In this document: one piece after another, positions 8,134-16,978 of the stretch
Layout: each line of letters begins with the position of its first letter
How positions within the stretch are numbered: position 1 is the first letter of the stretch
Source: Leisingera sp. SS27
GTDB taxonomy: Bacteria > Pseudomonadota > Alphaproteobacteria > Rhodobacterales > Rhodobacteraceae
Assembly: GCF_028368855.1 (NCBI RefSeq)
Contig: NZ_JAQNCY010000003.1
Span: 1-64,000, forward strand
Direction: 5' to 3'
DNA length: 64,000 nt
The notes under the pieces: generated by a model
Database searches by the model: none
What the model was told of the DNA's origin: nothing
What the model saw: the letters and a program-made list of their open reading frames with translations, nothing else
Program-made: the position numbers and the translations under genes

Positions 8134-8886
8134 TCATTCCCGTCTCAGCAAGTAGATATCCATGATCCACCCGTGCAAGGTGCGCGCTTCAGCGCGAGTT
8201 TTGATGATCTGGCCGGTAACGCTAGCCAGAGAACCGGATATGGAAACCTGGTTCTCCATTCCCGCATAGGCGGTCCAGAAGATTTCCACCCCTTTCGGGT
8301 CGATCGCCTGAAAGGAGCATTCCCCGTCCAGCATGATGACCAGCGTATCGGCGCTGTCCGGCCAGCCGGTTTCACGCAGCTGCCGTCCGGTGGTGATGGT
8401 GAAGGGGGCGCCGATCTCGTTGACAGGGATCGCATGCGCCGCGGTCAGTGCTTGGATTGAGGTGATGCCCGGGATCACCGTCAGCTTGATTTCGGCTAGT
8501 TTCTGCAGCCGCTCTGCGATCCGCATGGTGCTGTCATAAAGCGACGGGTCGCCCCAAACCAAGAACCCGGCCTTGCCACCCTCTGGCAGGTTCTCGGTGA
8601 TGTTCTGCCACCAGATTTCCGCAATGGCGTCGTGCCAGTCGTCCACCCGCTTGCGGTAGCTCTGGGTAGCTTCGTCGCGCACCGGCAGGGCAAATTCCAC
8701 AATCTTCGGGCCATCGCCCCGGATCGTCTGGTTGCAGATCTCGCGCCGGAGCCCCGCCAGGTCGTCCTTGCCCGCGCCCTTGTTAGGGATCAGGATCAGA
8801 TCCTGCGCGTTCAGCGCCTCGATCGCCTGCAGTGTCATGTGCTGCGGGTTGCCGGTGCCGATGCCGATCAGGGAAAGCTCAATCAT
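8134..8886 (-). CDS. cobF: precorrin-6A synthase (deacetylating)
   Basis: SAM-dependent methylation of precorrin-5 at C-1 with loss of acetate, in the aerobic corrin pathway. At 250 residues it matches CobF. The N-terminus IELSLIGIGTGNPQHMTLQA and the block VWGDPSLYDSTMRIA are those of the tetrapyrrole methylase fold. It is the last gene of the run cbtB-cbtA-His-rich protein-cobF and the first chromosomal gene after the island. Confidence 0.95.
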   Translation of the reverse strand: MIELSLIGIGTGNPQHMTLQAIEALNAQDLILIPNKGAGKDDLAGLRREICNQTIRGDGPKIVEFALPVRDEATQSYRKRVDDWHDAIAEIWWQNITENLPEGGKAGFLVWGDPSLYDSTMRIAERLQKLAEIKLTVIPGITSIQALTAAHAIPVNEIGAPFTITTGRQLRETGWPDSADTLVIMLDGECSFQAIDPKGVEIFWTAYAGMENQVSISGSLASVTGQIIKTRAEARTLHGWIMDIYLLRRE

Positions 8887-8961
8887 GGCGGGGGCCTTTC
8901 ACATGAAAACACGGCCCTCTATGGGGCCGTGCAATTTGTCTTGCAAGCCGGGATTTACGGC

Positions 8962-9462
8962 TCAGGAGCCTTCGCCTGCGGGAACGGTTATTTTCGCTTC
9001 CACCGGCTGGCCGCCCACCAGCAGCGCGCTGTGGCTGTTGGTGTTGAGCGAGACCTTGACTTCCGCGCCTTCCGGCAGGGCAGGTATATGCATCCAGCTG
9101 GCGTAGAGCCGGGCGAGTTTCTCGCCGTTCACATAAACATGCGCGTGGCCTTCGCCTTCCACGTCCGCAGCGGAGGCGTTTTCAGGGGCAAAGCGGAAGT
9201 TCTGCGGCGTGACCTGCAGGTTCCAGCCGCTCATCGGGTCCTTGTGCAGCTGGATGGCAACGCTGGGAGCGTCCGGGCCTGCGGGCAGGCTGACCGATTG
9301 GGAGTGGTCATGCGCTGCCATTCCGGCATGGCCGCCGCCGTGATGCGCGGGGGCGCCGTGGTCATGGCCGTCGAAGGTGACGCCATTACCGGCCGCAATC
9401 ACGAAACCGGCGCCGCCGCCAAACACCAGGCCGATCGCAAACAGGGCAAGAGAGCGGGACAT
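8962..9462 (-). CDS. His-rich periplasmic protein next to cobalt transporter
   Basis: 166 residues starting MSRSLALFAIGLVFGGGAGF, a signal peptide or N-terminal anchor. A histidine-rich stretch follows (HDHGAPAHHGGGHAG, then AAHDHSQ), which would bind Co, Ni or Zn. The rest looks like a small beta domain. GAGGA precedes the ATG at 9462, and an upstream extension of the frame lacks signal character. It lies between cbtA and cobF in a riboswitch-led operon. A periplasmic cobalt chaperone or sensor is inferred; the family is not recognised. Confidence 0.7.
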   Translation of the reverse strand: MSRSLALFAIGLVFGGGAGFVIAAGNGVTFDGHDHGAPAHHGGGHAGMAAHDHSQSVSLPAGPDAPSVAIQLHKDPMSGWNLQVTPQNFRFAPENASAADVEGEGHAHVYVNGEKLARLYASWMHIPALPEGAEVKVSLNTNSHSALLVGGQPVEAKITVPAGEGS

Positions 9463-9529
9463 CTGTTCATCCTCTGAAAAAAGAAATTCCCCGCCGGGTG
9501 CGGCCGGCGGGGAGTGTCTGGGCGCCGTG

Positions 9530-10228
9530 TCAGGCCGCGGCTTCCGCACGCTTGCCTTCTGCCTGCCAGAAGTATCCGGCAAAGCTGCCCAGCAGAGCCC
9601 AGGCTGTCATCCCGATGCCAAAAGCGCGGGCGGCAAACAGGGCGCCGATCTCGGTCGGGACCGGGCCGGAGAAGCTCTCGGGCTCGGGCGCGCCGATGAT
9701 ATGCGGCCCCATAAGCAGCAGAGCCGCGATCAGGATGCTGACCAGATTGCCGCCAAATGCGATCAGCCACATGGCAACGCCTGCGGCGGCCACGGTGACG
9801 GTCCACCAGATCTGGCGCGCGCCCACGTCGGCAGCGGCGACACCGGGAACCTCGGGCGCCAGCGACAGGCCGGGCGCGAAGTGGAAGGTGATGAACCCCG
9901 CCAGGCCCCACAAGAGGCCGGTGCGCGCGTTGATCTCATGGCCCTGGCGCTCGGCCACCGACATCAGCGCCGCCATCACCAGCGCATAGCCGGTGTAGGT
10001 CAGCATGGTGAAGATGATGCTGAGGCCATCGCGCACCGGCTCGGCGAACAGGCCGGGCAGGTCGGGATGAGCGGTTACGGGGTCAGCTCCGAAATGCACC
10101 AGCTCGCCACCCTCGTAGAGTTCGGCGTGGAGCAGCACGGGCTGTACGAAATACAGCTGCAGCAGGGCGGTAATCAGCCCTGCTGCAGCACCAGCGAACA
10201 GGCCGCTGGTCAGAATGCGACTGAACAT
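9530..10228 (-). CDS. cbtA: cobalt transporter subunit CbtA
   Basis: 232-residue inner-membrane protein with about five to six hydrophobic segments (first at FSRILTSGLFAGAAAGLITA). Conserved His and acidic residues lie in the first loop. CbtA/CbtB are predicted B12-riboswitch-controlled cobalt uptake proteins. The start at 10228 lies four bases after the cbtB stop and has AAGG upstream. Confidence 0.9.
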   Translation of the reverse strand: MFSRILTSGLFAGAAAGLITALLQLYFVQPVLLHAELYEGGELVHFGADPVTAHPDLPGLFAEPVRDGLSIIFTMLTYTGYALVMAALMSVAERQGHEINARTGLLWGLAGFITFHFAPGLSLAPEVPGVAAADVGARQIWWTVTVAAAGVAMWLIAFGGNLVSILIAALLLMGPHIIGAPEPESFSGPVPTEIGALFAARAFGIGMTAWALLGSFAGYFWQAEGKRAEAAA

Positions 10229-10232
10229 GGCC

Positions 10233-10403
10233 TTAGTGGCAGGGGAAGCCGGTTGCGTGGCGCACGTCATGCGCGGCGTCGTGCAGGGCAGATGCCTGAA
10301 CATGGCCGGTCAGCGTGATGATCCCCAGCCCCAGAACCACTGCAAACAGTGCCGGAAGAACACTGGTGCCAGCGGCGGAAGCCTTAAGCGTCTTGGTCGT
10401 CAT
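10233..10403 (-). CDS. cbtB: cobalt transporter subunit CbtB
   Basis: A 56-residue protein with one transmembrane segment (PALFAVVLGLGIITLTG) and the CbtB C-terminal signature HDVRHATGFPCH, which carries the likely metal ligands. AAGGAGG stands seven bases before the ATG. It is the first gene after the cobalamin riboswitch and is followed at once by cbtA. Confidence 0.92.
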   Translation of the reverse strand: MTTKTLKASAAGTSVLPALFAVVLGLGIITLTGHVQASALHDAAHDVRHATGFPCH

Positions 10404-10444
10404 TTCTAGTCCTCCTTACCGTCACACCCGACGGCATAAGTTTT

Positions 10445-10628
10445 CGTTTCCACACGGCCGGTCTCCTGACTCGCGGGTCGCTGCTGCCTTCCTCCTTCCC
10501 GGCTTGCGCCAGTGGATAGTGGAAGGCCGCTCGCCGCTCACAGTCGCGGGGGCGGTTGAGGCTTCGGTGCCGCGATTTGGTCCACCGTCCTCATTCCCGT
10601 TTCAGTCCCAGTGCTTAGGCACTATCAG
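10445..10628 (-). promoter_or_regulatory. cobalamin riboswitch 1 (cbtB leader)
   Basis: On the minus strand the core elements appear in order: GGGAATGAGGACGGTG, CCGCCCCCGCGACTG, CCACTGG, GCCGGGAAGG, and the B12 box AGTCAGGAGACCGGCC at about 10458-10473. It ends about 40 bases before cbtB. It should lower expression of cobalt uptake and cobF when adenosylcobalamin is plentiful. Confidence 0.93.
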
Positions 10629-10721
10629 ACACCGTATCGGATTGTTTTGCCCCGTGCGGCTCGCTCCGGTCAAGGACGAAACCGCCAATCCGGAGCGCTT
10701 CAGCGTCACAGAGCAGGTGGA

Positions 10722-11057
10722 TCAGCCAATATCGGCCGGAATGCGGGCAATCGCCTTGAACCGCAGGTTGCCCAGGGGCCGTGCGTCGGCGAAATTGCCG
10801 TCGGCGCTGTCTTGATACATCCGCAGGAAAGTCAGGATGTCCGGCAGGTCCGCCGCGGTGACCTCGCCGAACAGGTAGGCGGTCTTGCCGCTTTGCCGTA
10901 CCGCCAGCGTCTGCGGCCGCTTGCAGCCGGACATGCAGTCCACCTGCTGCAGCCTTGCCTGCACCCCGGCCGTCTCCAGCGCTGCAGCAGCCTGTCCGAA
11001 CAGGGCAGGGTCTGCGTCTCGGCAGGTGCGGCACAGGGTGAGAGTGGGCAGGCTCAT
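10722..11057 (-). CDS. DUF1636 family metal-binding protein (second copy)
   Basis: 111 residues, starting with CRTCRDADPALF, then CMSGCKRPQTLAV, giving a CxxC...CxxxC arrangement like thioredoxin-fold [2Fe-2S] ferredoxins. DUF1636 proteins are common in alphaproteobacterial cob clusters and are suspected to serve the cobalt chelation or reduction steps. It overlaps cobA in an ATGA junction. A paralogue stands at 23950-24360. Confidence 0.85.
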   Translation of the reverse strand: MSLPTLTLCRTCRDADPALFGQAAAALETAGVQARLQQVDCMSGCKRPQTLAVRQSGKTAYLFGEVTAADLPDILTFLRMYQDSADGNFADARPLGNLRFKAIARIPADIG

Positions 11058-11788
11058 GCGCCGGGCAGCTCCTGATCGGCCAGAGGGCCGTACAGGATCA
11101 GCACCGGCGCCTTAGTCTCCATCGCGCGCAAGACGGCCGGCAGCTCGCCCACGGTGTGGCAGAACAGTTTCTGCTCAGGAGTGGAAACGCCCTGCGCCAC
11201 CAGCGCGTGGGTGTCCGCGGGCAGGCCCGCTTCCATCAGCTTTTCCGCCAGCGCTGCAAAGGTGCTTTTGCCCATATAGACCACGGTTGTGGCATGCGGG
11301 TCGGCCAGCGCCGCCATGTTCAGATCGTCCGGTAGACCGCCGGTCACGTCATGGCCAGTGATGAACTGCAGCCGCCGGGCTGTCAGCCGCCGGGTGAGCG
11401 GAATGTTGGCCGCCGCTGCCGCCGCTGAGGCTGCGGTGACGCCGGGCACGATCTCGAACCCGATGCCGGCCTCGCGCAGTGCAGTCATCTCTTCTTCCAG
11501 CCGTCCGAAGACGCCGGAGTCCCCGGACTTCAGGCGTACCACGTTCAGACCGCTCTGGGCGTAATCGACCAGCAGCTGGCTCACATGGTCCTGTTTGGGC
11601 GAGGGGCGGCCGGCGCGTTTGCCTACACCCACCAGATCGGCATCCGCGCGGGCATGGCTCAGGATCGGGCCGGACGACAGGTCGTCAAACAGGATAGCAT
11701 CCGCGGCCTCCAGCCGTTTCACGGCCTTGACCGTCAGCAGTTCCGGGTCGCCGGGGCCGGAGGAGACAAAGCTCACAAAACCGCTCAT
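11054..11788 (-). CDS. cobA: uroporphyrinogen-III C-methyltransferase
   Basis: Makes precorrin-2 by two SAM-dependent methylations and so commits uroporphyrinogen III to the corrin or sirohaem route. The 244-residue single-domain protein shows VSFVSSGPGDPELLTVKA, VRLKSGDSGVFGR and VPGVTAASAAAA. No CysG-type dehydrogenase domain is attached. It overlaps cobB by four bases. Confidence 0.95.
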   Translation of the reverse strand: MSGFVSFVSSGPGDPELLTVKAVKRLEAADAILFDDLSSGPILSHARADADLVGVGKRAGRPSPKQDHVSQLLVDYAQSGLNVVRLKSGDSGVFGRLEEEMTALREAGIGFEIVPGVTAASAAAAAANIPLTRRLTARRLQFITGHDVTGGLPDDLNMAALADPHATTVVYMGKSTFAALAEKLMEAGLPADTHALVAQGVSTPEQKLFCHTVGELPAVLRAMETKAPVLILYGPLADQELPGA

Positions 11789-13104
11789 CCCTGCTCTCCC
11801 GTGATCAGGTGGAAGAAGGTGCCGGTCACATTGCCCTTGATCGAGCCAGTCTCCGGCACCGGGTTGCCGTCCGCGTCCATAACATTTGCCAGCGGCGCGT
11901 CGGGCTCTTCCAGAATGGTGGAGTAATGGAACTCATGACCGCGCAGCGCAGTGCCCGCACCGAAGCCCGGCATGCCTGCTTGCAAAATGGCGCGGCGGTA
12001 ACCGAGGTGGAACTTGCGCTTCTCGTAGGAGGTTACAAGTCCCAGGAGGCCCAGCATTCGGTGGCGGTTGCCCGCCTTGTCGATCAGTGCCTCGCCAAGG
12101 GCCATGTAGCCGCCGCATTCCCCATGCACCGGTTTGGTCTCGGCGTGCTTGCGGACACCGGCGCGGAAGGTTTCTGCCGCCGCCAGGGCAGGCCCGTGCA
12201 GCTCCGGGTAGCCGCCGGGCAGCCAGACCAGATCGGCGTCCGCCGCGGGTGCCTCATCAGCGAGCGGCGAGAACGGCAGTATTTCTGCCCCCGCCGCGCG
12301 CCAGCCTTCCAGCAGGTGCGGGTAGGTGAAGGAGAACGCCGCATCGCGCGCCAGCGCAATCCGCTGGGCGGGCGGCTTGGGCAGGTTTGCGGGCACAGGC
12401 GCTTGACCGGCCAGTGCCGCCGCCTTGATCGCCTCCAGATCCACATGCTCGCGCAGAAACGCGGCATAGCCTGCAATGGCGGCTTCCAGATCAGGATGCT
12501 CCACCGCTTGGATCAGGCCCAGATGGCGCTCCGGCAGGGTCAGGTCACCGCGCCGGGGCAGGGAACCCAGCACCTTGATGCCTGCCTTCTCCATTCCCAG
12601 CCGGGTCAGCCGCTCATGCCGCGGGCTGGCAACCCGGTTCAGGATCACCCCGGCAAAGGGCAGTTCGGGATCGTAATTCTTGAACCCCAGTGCGGTGGCC
12701 GCGGCGGATTGCGCCTGACCGCCCACATCAACGACCAGCACCACAGGCCAGCCCATGCGTTTTGCGGTCTCGGCAGAGGAGCCAAAGCCCGATTGCCCGC
12801 GTGTTGCCACACCGTCGTAAAGCCCCATGGAGCCTTCGCCGACGCAGATTTCGGCACCTGCCGACTGGGCAGTGACCGCAGCCAGCAGACCGCCGTCCAT
12901 TGCCCAGGTATCGAGGTTAAAGCTGGGCCGCTTCGCCGCCGCGAGATGAAAGGCGGGGTCGATATAATCCGGGCCGCTCTTGTAGGGCTGCACGGTCAGG
13001 CCGTCCTCTGCCAGCGCGCGCAACAGGCCCAGCATGACCGTGGTCTTGCCGGTGCCCGAGGAGGGCGCCGAAATCATCAGTCCGGGAGGGTTCATGCTTG
13101 TCAT
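11785..13104 (-). CDS. cobB: cobyrinate/hydrogenobyrinate a,c-diamide synthase
   Basis: Glutamine-dependent amidation of the a and c side chains. 439 residues: an N-terminal MinD-like ATPase with P-loop SAPSSGTGKTTV, and a C-terminal class I glutamine amidotransferase with the nucleophile in VHGECGGYMALGE. A GAGGGG site precedes the ATG. In this aerobic pathway the product is hydrogenobyrinic acid a,c-diamide, the substrate of CobNST. Confidence 0.95.
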   Translation of the reverse strand: MTSMNPPGLMISAPSSGTGKTTVMLGLLRALAEDGLTVQPYKSGPDYIDPAFHLAAAKRPSFNLDTWAMDGGLLAAVTAQSAGAEICVGEGSMGLYDGVATRGQSGFGSSAETAKRMGWPVVLVVDVGGQAQSAAATALGFKNYDPELPFAGVILNRVASPRHERLTRLGMEKAGIKVLGSLPRRGDLTLPERHLGLIQAVEHPDLEAAIAGYAAFLREHVDLEAIKAAALAGQAPVPANLPKPPAQRIALARDAAFSFTYPHLLEGWRAAGAEILPFSPLADEAPAADADLVWLPGGYPELHGPALAAAETFRAGVRKHAETKPVHGECGGYMALGEALIDKAGNRHRMLGLLGLVTSYEKRKFHLGYRRAILQAGMPGFGAGTALRGHEFHYSTILEEPDAPLANVMDADGNPVPETGSIKGNVTGTFFHLITGEQG

Positions 13105-13116
13105 TGTAGTTTCCCC

Positions 13117-13911
13117 TCAGTCGTCGCCATGGTTCCAGCTCGACCAAGGGCTGTCGGCGCTTTGCGGCCGGTAGCGGCGGTCGTAGTCGGTGGAGTAAAG
13201 ACAGCTTTCGTCAAAGCCCTCGCCCTTCAGCACCGGTCCCACCAGAATGAGGGCCGTGCGGGAGATCTTTTCGTCCAGCGACTCTTTGAGGGTTTCCAAA
13301 GTGGCGCGGATGATCTGCTGATCCGGCCAGCTGGCGCGGTAGACCACCGCCACCGGACAGTCGGCACCGTAATGCGGCGTCAGGCTGTCCACCACATGGT
13401 CCAGATTGCCGATCGACAGGTGGATCGCCAGCGTGGTCCCGGTACGCGCAAAATTCTCCAGCGACTCATCTGCAGGCATGGAAGAGGCGCGCCCCGGCGT
13501 GCGGGTCAGCACCACAGATTGGCCCAGGCCCGGCAGGGTCAGTTCGGTTCCCAGCGCCGCAGCCGCGGCGGCAAAGGATGGCACGCCGGGGGTGACGCTG
13601 ACCGGGATGCCCTCGGCCTTCAGGCGGCGGATCTGCTCGCCCATGGCCGACCACACCGACAGGTCGCCGGAATGCAGCCGCGCCACGTCCTGGCCTGCCT
13701 CATGCGCTGCCTTGATCTCTGCCACAATGGCATCCAGATCCATTGCTGCGGTGTTCACGATTTTCGCATCCGCCGGGCAGTGGCTCAGGATTTCCTCCGG
13801 CACCAGCGAGCCCGCGTACAGGCACACCGGGCAGGAGGCGATAATGTCGCGCCCGCGCAGGGTCAGAAGGTCGGCAGCGCCCGGTCCGGCGCCAATGAAG
13901 TGAACGGTCAT
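13117..13911 (-). CDS. cobM: precorrin-4 C11-methyltransferase
   Basis: 264-residue tetrapyrrole methylase starting [18 protein letters not shown] with the CobM/CbiF block [12 protein letters not shown]. It methylates C-11 to give precorrin-5. It overlaps cobE by four bases and sits 12 bases before cobB. Confidence 0.95.
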   Translation of the reverse strand: MTVHFIGAGPGAADLLTLRGRDIIASCPVCLYAGSLVPEEILSHCPADAKIVNTAAMDLDAIVAEIKAAHEAGQDVARLHSGDLSVWSAMGEQIRRLKAEGIPVSVTPGVPSFAAAAAALGTELTLPGLGQSVVLTRTPGRASSMPADESLENFARTGTTLAIHLSIGNLDHVVDSLTPHYGADCPVAVVYRASWPDQQIIRATLETLKESLDEKISRTALILVGPVLKGEGFDESCLYSTDYDRRYRPQSADSPWSSWNHGDD

Positions 13912-14285
13912 GGCTCAAGTCTTTCTGCTATGGCCACGGTGGCAAGCCCATCCGCGGTGACAACTCTGGGGGCGAGAAGGCGCGCCCCGGCGCCCGGTAC
14001 CCCGTGGCGCGCCCCGGCCAGCGCCGCGGCTTCCGCCAGCGACCCGGTGCCGAACCGCGCTTTGATCCTTGGCGAGCAGGTCAATGTCTGCTCCCCGGCA
14101 ATATCCTGTTCCTGCAATGCAATCACCGGCAGGCCGATGCTACGCGCCAACTCCTGCATGGCGGGTGCTTGTGCCTTCTCGGTGACGGACGCCAGCGCAT
14201 CCACTTGTGCGCCGGTCAGCGCCAAAGCCGCTTGCAAATCCGCCGCCGTGGCGGCACTGCGAAAACCGATGCCTGCCACTTTCAT
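13908..14285 (-). CDS. cobE: cobalamin biosynthesis protein CobE (CbiG C-terminal domain)
   Basis: 125 residues beginning [20 protein letters not shown], the fold of the CbiG C-terminal domain. The start at 14285 overlaps the cobL stop (ATGA); a longer upstream frame would run through cobL. CobE is needed for the pathway in Pseudomonas denitrificans, but its exact role is less clear than its neighbours'. Confidence 0.88.
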   Translation of the reverse strand: MKVAGIGFRSAATAADLQAALALTGAQVDALASVTEKAQAPAMQELARSIGLPVIALQEQDIAGEQTLTCSPRIKARFGTGSLAEAAALAGARHGVPGAGARLLAPRVVTADGLATVAIAERLEP

Positions 14286-15478
14286 CGCGTGACGCTCCAC
14301 TGAATTACGGGCCGCGCCCGGCGCCAATCACGCATTGATCCCAACGGGCCTGCCTCGGCAATCTCTGCTTTCAGCAGATGCCCGCCACGGGCGGCATGGG
14401 ATTGCATCAGCAGGGTCTCGGTTTCCAGTGTGACGCCATTGGCAACCAGCCTTGTGCCTGCGGGCAGGATGCCCCACAAATGGTCCAGCAATGCTTGCGA
14501 GCCGCCACCGCCGATGAACACGCAATCGGGCAGGGGGTGGCCGTCCAGCACATCCGGTGCCTTGCCCGCCACTGCGGTCATCCGGTGATCTACCCCAAAC
14601 GCCGCGGCGTTGGCCTTGATGTTTTTCAGCCGGTTCTCGCGCGGCTCAAAGGTGATAGCGCGCGCGCCCCGTGCCGCCAGGCACCACTCGACCGAGACAG
14701 AACCAGAGCCGCCGCCGATGTCCCAAAGCAGCTCACCTGCGCGCGGGGCCAGCGCCGACAGGGTCAGCGCCCGGACCGGACGCTTCGTGATCTGGCCGTC
14801 GCTGATGAAATGCGCATCGGCCAGCCCCGAAGCCTGCGGCAGCCCGGGCCGCATGGCCTCGATGGCCATAAGGACCGGCGCCCCCCCGGGCGGCACATCC
14901 CAGCCTTCGGCAGTGGTGCGGTGCAGCTGTTCCCTGGGGCCGCCCAGCCGCTCCAAAACGGTCAGTTCAGCATCAGGCTGACCATGTGCAAACAGCCATT
15001 GCGCCAGCTCCGCCGGGGCCTTGCCGTCCCGCAGGGTGCAGATGACCCGCACACCTCGCCCCAGCAGGGGCAGAAGCCGGGCATAAGGCGCGGCATGCAG
15101 GCCAAGGCACAGGACGTCCTCCAGCTTCCAGCCCAGCCGGTTGGCCGCCAGCGCGAAACAGGACGGCACCGGGTGCGAGACCCACTCATCGGGCGCCAGA
15201 TCCCGCATCAGCGAGCCGCCGGCGCCATGCCAGAACGGATCGCCGGAGGCGAGAACAGCCACTTTGTGCCCGCGCAGCGCCAGCACCGGCTCAGTCGAGA
15301 ACGGCACCGGCCAGGGCTGGCCTTTGCTGCCCGCAACCGCCAGCTCCAGATGCCGCGGGCCGCCGAAAATAACTTCAGCTTCCGCGAGCGCCTTCCGGCT
15401 TGCATCGCTCAGGCCTTCCAGTCCATTTTCGCCCAGACCAACGATTGTGAGCCAGTGCTTGGAAAGGCCATCAGACAT
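14282..15478 (-). CDS. cobL: precorrin-6Y C5,15-methyltransferase (decarboxylating)
   Basis: 398-residue fusion: an N-terminal CbiE-type methylase (WLTIVGLGENGLEGLSDA) and, from about 205, a CbiT-type Rossmann methyltransferase (LLWDIGGGSGSVSVEWCLAA). It methylates C-5 and C-15 and decarboxylates the acetate at C-12. The start ATG at 15478 is chosen because AAGGA lies eight bases upstream. It shares two bases with the ATG of the divergent cobK. Confidence 0.94.
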   Translation of the reverse strand: MSDGLSKHWLTIVGLGENGLEGLSDASRKALAEAEVIFGGPRHLELAVAGSKGQPWPVPFSTEPVLALRGHKVAVLASGDPFWHGAGGSLMRDLAPDEWVSHPVPSCFALAANRLGWKLEDVLCLGLHAAPYARLLPLLGRGVRVICTLRDGKAPAELAQWLFAHGQPDAELTVLERLGGPREQLHRTTAEGWDVPPGGAPVLMAIEAMRPGLPQASGLADAHFISDGQITKRPVRALTLSALAPRAGELLWDIGGGSGSVSVEWCLAARGARAITFEPRENRLKNIKANAAAFGVDHRMTAVAGKAPDVLDGHPLPDCVFIGGGGSQALLDHLWGILPAGTRLVANGVTLETETLLMQSHAARGGHLLKAEIAEAGPLGSMRDWRRARPVIQWSVTR

Positions 15479-16217
15479 GACACGCATCCTTCTTCTGGGC
15501 GGCACCTCTGAGGCCTCGACGCTGGCAAAGACCTTGGCCAGCGTGGATATGGATGCAGTGTTTTCCTACGCGGGCCGCACCGCCAAACCGGTCAGCCAGC
15601 CGCTGCCCACCCGTGTTGGCGGTTTTGGCGGCGTGCAAGGACTGGCGGCCTATTTGCAGGCCGAATGCATTACCCATGTGGTTGACGCAACCCATCCCTT
15701 CGCGGCGCAGATGAGCACCAATGCGGTCCGCGCCTGCGACGCGGCGGGGGTGCCGCTTTGCGCCTTTGAACGCCCGGCCTGGCAGGCGGGCGAGGGTGAC
15801 TACTGGGTTCATGCGGACAGTATTGAGGGTGCCGTAAATGCCCTGCCCGATACTCCGGCGCGGGTGTTTCTGGCCATCGGCAAGCAGAACCTTGCGCAAT
15901 TCGCGGCCAAGCCCCAGCACCATTACCTCCTGCGCTTGGTGGACGCGCCGGAGGCGCCTCTGCCGCTGCCGCGCACCACGGTTGAAATCGCCCGCGGGCC
16001 GTTTGACGTCGCGGGCGACACAGCGCTGATGCAGCGCCATGGCATCACCCATTTGGTCGCCAAGAACGCAGGCGGCGCGGGCGCTGAGGCCAAGCTCACT
16101 GCTGCGCGAGACCTTGGCCTGCCGGTCATCATGATCGGCAGACCGCAGGTGCCCGAACGGCCCGTCAAGGGCTGCGTGGCAGAAGTGATGGCTTGGCTTT
16201 CCCATTCCGCGACTTAA
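15477..16217 (+). CDS. cobK: precorrin-6A reductase
   Basis: 246-residue NADPH-dependent reductase (ILLLGGTSEASTLAKTLA, then HVVDATHPFAAQMSTNA) converting precorrin-6A to 6B. It is the only plus-strand gene inside the minus-strand cob block. Its ATG at 15477 overlaps the cobL start codon head to head, and its TAA (16215-16217) overlaps the cobJ stop tail to tail. A weak AAAGG lies upstream, inside cobL. Any promoter must lie in cobL codons. Confidence 0.95.
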   Translation: MTRILLLGGTSEASTLAKTLASVDMDAVFSYAGRTAKPVSQPLPTRVGGFGGVQGLAAYLQAECITHVVDATHPFAAQMSTNAVRACDAAGVPLCAFERPAWQAGEGDYWVHADSIEGAVNALPDTPARVFLAIGKQNLAQFAAKPQHHYLLRLVDAPEAPLPLPRTTVEIARGPFDVAGDTALMQRHGITHLVAKNAGGAGAEAKLTAARDLGLPVIMIGRPQVPERPVKGCVAEVMAWLSHSAT

Positions 16218-16978
16218 TCCTCGGCCGCGTAACGCGGGGTATAGACGTAGTTGCCAATCCGCCGGGTGTCTCGGTTGCCGACAATCACCACGGTGCGCAT
16301 GTCGGCCATCTCGGGTGTCGCGTCCTTCAGCGGCACGGTCAGCAGCTCCTGTCCTGGTTTTGTCACATCGCGGGCAAAGGTGATCAGCGTGTCCTGGCCG
16401 CAGGCCGCGCGCAGGATTTCCAGCGCGCGGGCAAACTGATGCGGCCGCGACTTGGAGCGCGGGTTGTAAAACGCCATCGCCAGACCAGCCTCGCCCACCA
16501 GCTGCAGACGCTTTTCGATCAGGCTCCAGGGCTTCAGGTTATCGCTGAGGTTTATGGCCGCAAAATCATGCCCCAAAGGCGCGCCGATGGCAGCAGCAGC
16601 GGCCAGCATTGCGGTAATGCCGGGCAGCACCTTAATCTCCAGCTCCAGCCATTCGGGGTGGCTTTCCGCGCCGTTTTCCAGCGCCTCAAACACGGCAGAG
16701 GCCATCGCGAATACCCCTGGATCGCCGGAGGACACTACGACCACTCGCTTGCCCTCAGCCGCCATTTCCAGCGCATGGGTGGCGCGGTCCACCTCGACCC
16801 GGTTGTCGGTGGCGTGCAGGGTCAGCCCCTCGCGCGGCGCGATGCGCTTCACATAGGGTATATAGCCGACGATATCAGTGGCTTCCCCGATGGCGCCGCT
16901 CACTTCCAGCGTCACCAGCGCCTCGTTGCCGGGGCCGAGCCCTGCAATCACAACCCAGCCATTTTTTGTATTGCTCAT
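16214..16978 (-). CDS. cobJ: precorrin-3B C17-methyltransferase
   Basis: 254-residue tetrapyrrole methylase (WVVIAGLGPGNEALVTLEV, VVVVSSGDPGVFAMA, MAFYNPRSKSRP) that carries out ring contraction with methylation at C-17. It overlaps cobI by four bases and ends on the shared TTAA with cobK. Confidence 0.95.
   Translation of the reverse strand: MSNTKNGWVVIAGLGPGNEALVTLEVSGAIGEATDIVGYIPYVKRIAPREGLTLHATDNRVEVDRATHALEMAAEGKRVVVVSSGDPGVFAMASAVFEALENGAESHPEWLELEIKVLPGITAMLAAAAAIGAPLGHDFAAINLSDNLKPWSLIEKRLQLVGEAGLAMAFYNPRSKSRPHQFARALEILRAACGQDTLITFARDVTKPGQELLTVPLKDATPEMADMRTVVIVGNRDTRRIGNYVYTPRYAAED

Noticed and set aside
11809-14292. 827-codon plus-strand open frame
   Set aside because: Antisense to cobB, cobM and cobE. 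It arises from GC-rich third positions and has no family features or ribosome binding site.
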